From: Actinomadura sp. K4S16
Lineage (GTDB): Bacteria; Actinomycetota; Actinomycetes; Streptosporangiales; Streptosporangiaceae
Assembly: GCF_008327685.1 (NCBI RefSeq)
Contig: NZ_BDDE01000010.1
Location: forward strand, 186,001-250,000
Reading direction: 5' to 3'
DNA length: 64,000 nt
Below are positions 62,462 to 64,000 of the stretch, one piece after another. Every line of letters starts with the position of its first letter. The first letter of the stretch is position 1. The notes under the pieces are model-generated. The model was given only the letters and a program-made list of their open reading frames with translations, was not told where the DNA came from and ran no database searches. The translations under genes were made by a program, and so were the position numbers.

Positions 62462-63449
62462 CGTCGTCGATGGGCCGCCGGACGGTCTCCAGCCCCTCCC
62501 CCTCGGGCACGCCGATGCGCAGGAGCATCTGCGGGTAGGCGTCCCGGCAGAAGTGGGCGCGGATGAAGGCGCGCAGTTCCGGCACCTCCAGCGCCTGGGT
62601 GTGGAAGGCGGCCGCCAGGTCGCTCTCGGCCGCCCTCAGCAGCGCCCGCTGGAGCGCCAGGCCCGTGTGCAGCCAGTCGGCCGGCCCCTCGCCGTCGGAC
62701 ACCAGGAGCAGCGCCACCCCGGCCACCCCCGGCTGGCCCGGGTGCGGGGGCTCGGCCCCCCAGCCCTGGCCCCGCGCCCAGTCACGGGTGGGGAAGTTCG
62801 GGCTGGTCTCAGGGGTCTGCTTCGGGTAGGCCCCTTCCTGCATGCCGTCCTTGCGGGCCGTCCGGGGCGACGGCGCCCAGCGGCTGATCTCCGCCGCGTA
62901 GGCGGGGGTGCGGCGCTGGAGGTGCTCGGCCGCGTCGGTCAGGGCGGCCAGGGCCCCCTTGACGTGCGAGTCGACGGCCTCGATCAGCCGGGCGCCCTCG
63001 CGCTCGACGTCGTACCGCATGGCCGTGAGGACCCCGGCGGGGACGGTCTCCGGACGGAACGCGCCCCGGTGGCTGCGCCGGCGCCGGATCTGCGCGTACT
63101 CCCCCAGGGTCTGCTGGTCCGGTTCCTCGCCGGGCTCCAGATGCACGTCGGCGAGCAGGTGCGGGCGGTCCGGGTCGGGCAGCAGCCGCAGCACGGGTTC
63201 GTAGCCCTGCGCGCGCAGCGACAGCCGGAGGTTGTAGAGGGCGGCACCGCAGCTGATCAGCATCTCCCGGCCCTTCGGGTCCGCCACCCCCAGGCGGCGG
63301 TCCGGGTCGGCGCGCAGGCTGATCCGCGAGCCGCGCACGCCGAACCGCCACGGCTGGGTGTTGTGCACCGACGGCGCCCACAGGGCGTCCTCGACGGCGC
63401 GGCGCATGTCCTCCGCCATGTCCGCGGAAGTCCTGTACCTCGTCTGCAT
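62442..63449 (-). CDS. Acg-family nitroreductase-like protein
   Basis: A 335-residue protein like Rv2032 (Acg), Rv3127 and Rv3131 of the DosR regulon. Features are DALWAPSVHNTQPWRFGV at the N-terminus, RRRRSHRGAFRPETVPAG in the middle, LHTGLALQRALLRAAESDLA and QMLLRIGVPEGEGLETVRR at the end. In Acg the fold is a single-chain nitroreductase dimer that holds FMN with its active site covered, so storage of flavin has been proposed. ATG at 63449 follows GGAAGGGAG. Confidence 0.92.
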   Translation of the reverse strand: MQTRYRTSADMAEDMRRAVEDALWAPSVHNTQPWRFGVRGSRISLRADPDRRLGVADPKGREMLISCGAALYNLRLSLRAQGYEPVLRLLPDPDRPHLLADVHLEPGEEPDQQTLGEYAQIRRRRSHRGAFRPETVPAGVLTAMRYDVEREGARLIEAVDSHVKGALAALTDAAEHLQRRTPAYAAEISRWAPSPRTARKDGMQEGAYPKQTPETSPNFPTRDWARGQGWGAEPPHPGQPGVAGVALLLVSDGEGPADWLHTGLALQRALLRAAESDLAAAFHTQALEVPELRAFIRAHFCRDAYPQMLLRIGVPEGEGLETVRRPIDDVMIVEP

Positions 63450-63504
63450 GGATGGCTCCCTTCCGTCACCTTTCAGCCTCGCCCGCGCGACCTGACCTGC
63501 GGCA

Positions 63505-63586
63505 GGGCCGAAGGTCCGTCCCGAAGGGGCGCAGGGACGCGCGTCAGGTCGGGACGTTCGTCCCGCGGGGGCGGGACGTCCGCTGA
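63505..63586. promoter_or_regulatory. DevR-type boxes between acg and devR
   Basis: GGGCCGAAGGTCCG (63505-63518) is 56 bp before the leftward nitroreductase. GGGACGTTCGTCCC (63551-63564, perfect) and the half-site GGGACGTCCGCTGA (63573-63586), centres 22 bp apart, are 68-103 bp before devR, implying autoregulation. Confidence 0.72.
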
Positions 63587-63653
63587 CTGGGGGACGGCCC
63601 GGTCGGCGGGGTAGCGTCCATTCCGTCACCACTGGACCGAGGAAACGAGAGCC

Positions 63654-64000
63654 ATGACCGCCGAGACGCCAGAGAACGCGGGGACGATCCGGGTCTTTCT
63701 GATGGACGACCACGAGGTCGTCCGCCGCGGAGTGGCCGCGCTGCTGTCCGCCGAGGACGACATCGAGGTCATCGGCGAGGCGGGCACCGCGGCCGAGGCG
63801 CTGGCGCGGATCCCCGCCGTCCGGCCCGACGTGGCCGTCCTGGACGTCCGCCTGCCCGACGGGGACGGCGTGAGCGTCTGCCGCGAGCTCCGCTCCCAGC
63901 TGCCGGAGCTGGCCTGCCTGATGCTGACCTCCTTCGACGACGACGACGCGCTGTTCGAGGCGGTCATGGCGGGCGCGTCCGGCTACGTCCTCAAGCAGAT
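63654..64000 (+). CDS. devR: DevR/DosR-like response regulator, 3' end outside window
   Basis: The first 115 residues of a NarL-type regulator. The receiver domain has [20 protein letters not shown] (acidic pair), phospho-Asp in [13 protein letters not shown], Thr/Ser in [13 protein letters not shown] and Lys in GYVLKQI, where the window ends. The LuxR-type DNA-binding domain cannot be seen. The ATG follows GAGGAAACGAGAGCC. The family regulator binds GGGAC-type palindromes, which fill this window. It is presumably activated by DevS (60214-61935). Confidence 0.92.
   Translation, partial: MTAETPENAGTIRVFLMDDHEVVRRGVAALLSAEDDIEVIGEAGTAAEALARIPAVRPDVAVLDVRLPDGDGVSVCRELRSQLPELACLMLTSFDDDDALFEAVMAGASGYVLKQ

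Noticed and set aside
62442..63713. 88-residue N-terminal extension of the nitroreductase
   Set aside because: The extension covers the DevR-type boxes and is low-complexity; the ATG at 63449 has a strong ribosome binding site and the family's usual length.

Overview
The window is a GC-rich actinobacterial chromosome segment. It shows a strong G/C third-position bias, GTG and TTG starts, many stop-start overlaps, an MshC-like mycothiol-type ligase and DevR/DevS-type regulators. The content points to a Streptosporangiales/Thermomonosporaceae-like actinomycete (Actinomadura-type); the species cannot be read from the sequence. No rRNA, tRNA, CRISPR array, transposase or prophage gene was seen.

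Almost the whole window reads as one dormancy (DosR/DevR-type) island. It carries homologues of a large part of the Mycobacterium tuberculosis DosR regulon: nine universal stress proteins, an HspX-like Hsp20, an Rv1738-like DUF1876 protein, PncB2-like nicotinate phosphoribosyltransferase, an Rv2625c-like M50-CBS protease, an Rv2629-like protein, two Rv1733c-like membrane proteins, a Tgs1-like wax ester/DGAT synthase, a CtpF-like P-type ATPase, an Hrp1-like CBS protein, an Rv2004c-like kinase, an Acg-family nitroreductase, a PNPOx-like flavin protein, DevS, and the start of DevR at the right edge. About twenty intergenic regions contain 14-bp sites of the form GGGAC-N4-GTCCC (or GGCCC), mostly in pairs whose centres are 22 bp apart. 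These are the predicted DevR boxes and tie the loci into one regulon.

Layout. 1-5.6 kb: CBS protein, ClcA-type chloride transporter, a truncated kinase-dimerisation protein without its histidine, two Usp, and a phosphoribosyltransferase. 5.6-11.4 kb: a leftward operon of DUF1876, AMP-forming acyl-CoA synthetase, 2-oxoacid dehydrogenase E1-alpha, E1-beta and E2, and an acyl carrier protein. 11.6-15.8 kb: PncB, Usp, a surface protein with its class F-like sortase, and a small Cys/His protein. 15.8-20.9 kb: a cyclic-nucleotide-binding protein followed by a group 3b-type [NiFe] hydrogenase and its protease. 21-29.6 kb: M50-CBS protease, Usp, a P1B ATPase fused to hemerythrin, flavodoxin, an ABC exporter and Hsp20. 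29.7-31.2 kb: an MFS exporter under CsoR/CstR-type operators. 31.3-44.6 kb: Usp, Rv2629-like, SRPBCC, Rv1733c-like, Tgs1-like, the Pat-CtpF operon, an MshC-like enzyme and a short HPF-like protein. 44.6-49.5 kb: a two-component system divergent from a flavocytochrome / FMN-binding protein / ApbE operon. 49.6-52.8 kb: a coiled-coil protein, Usp, a CNB protein, Usp and OsmC. 53-55.9 kb: a CstB-rhodanese-TauE persulfide detoxification operon under CstR-type operators. 56-64 kb: Usp, CBS-BON, kinase, DoxX, Rv1733c-like, DevS, PNPOx, Acg and DevR (cut).

Inferred joint role: on hypoxia or redox stress DevS/DevR would switch on hydrogen and NAD(P)H redox balancing, metal and ion transport, storage-lipid synthesis, ribosome protection, thiol chemistry and protein lysine acetylation. 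A separate sulfur-responsive repressor, not encoded in the window, would control the persulfide operon and probably the MFS exporter.
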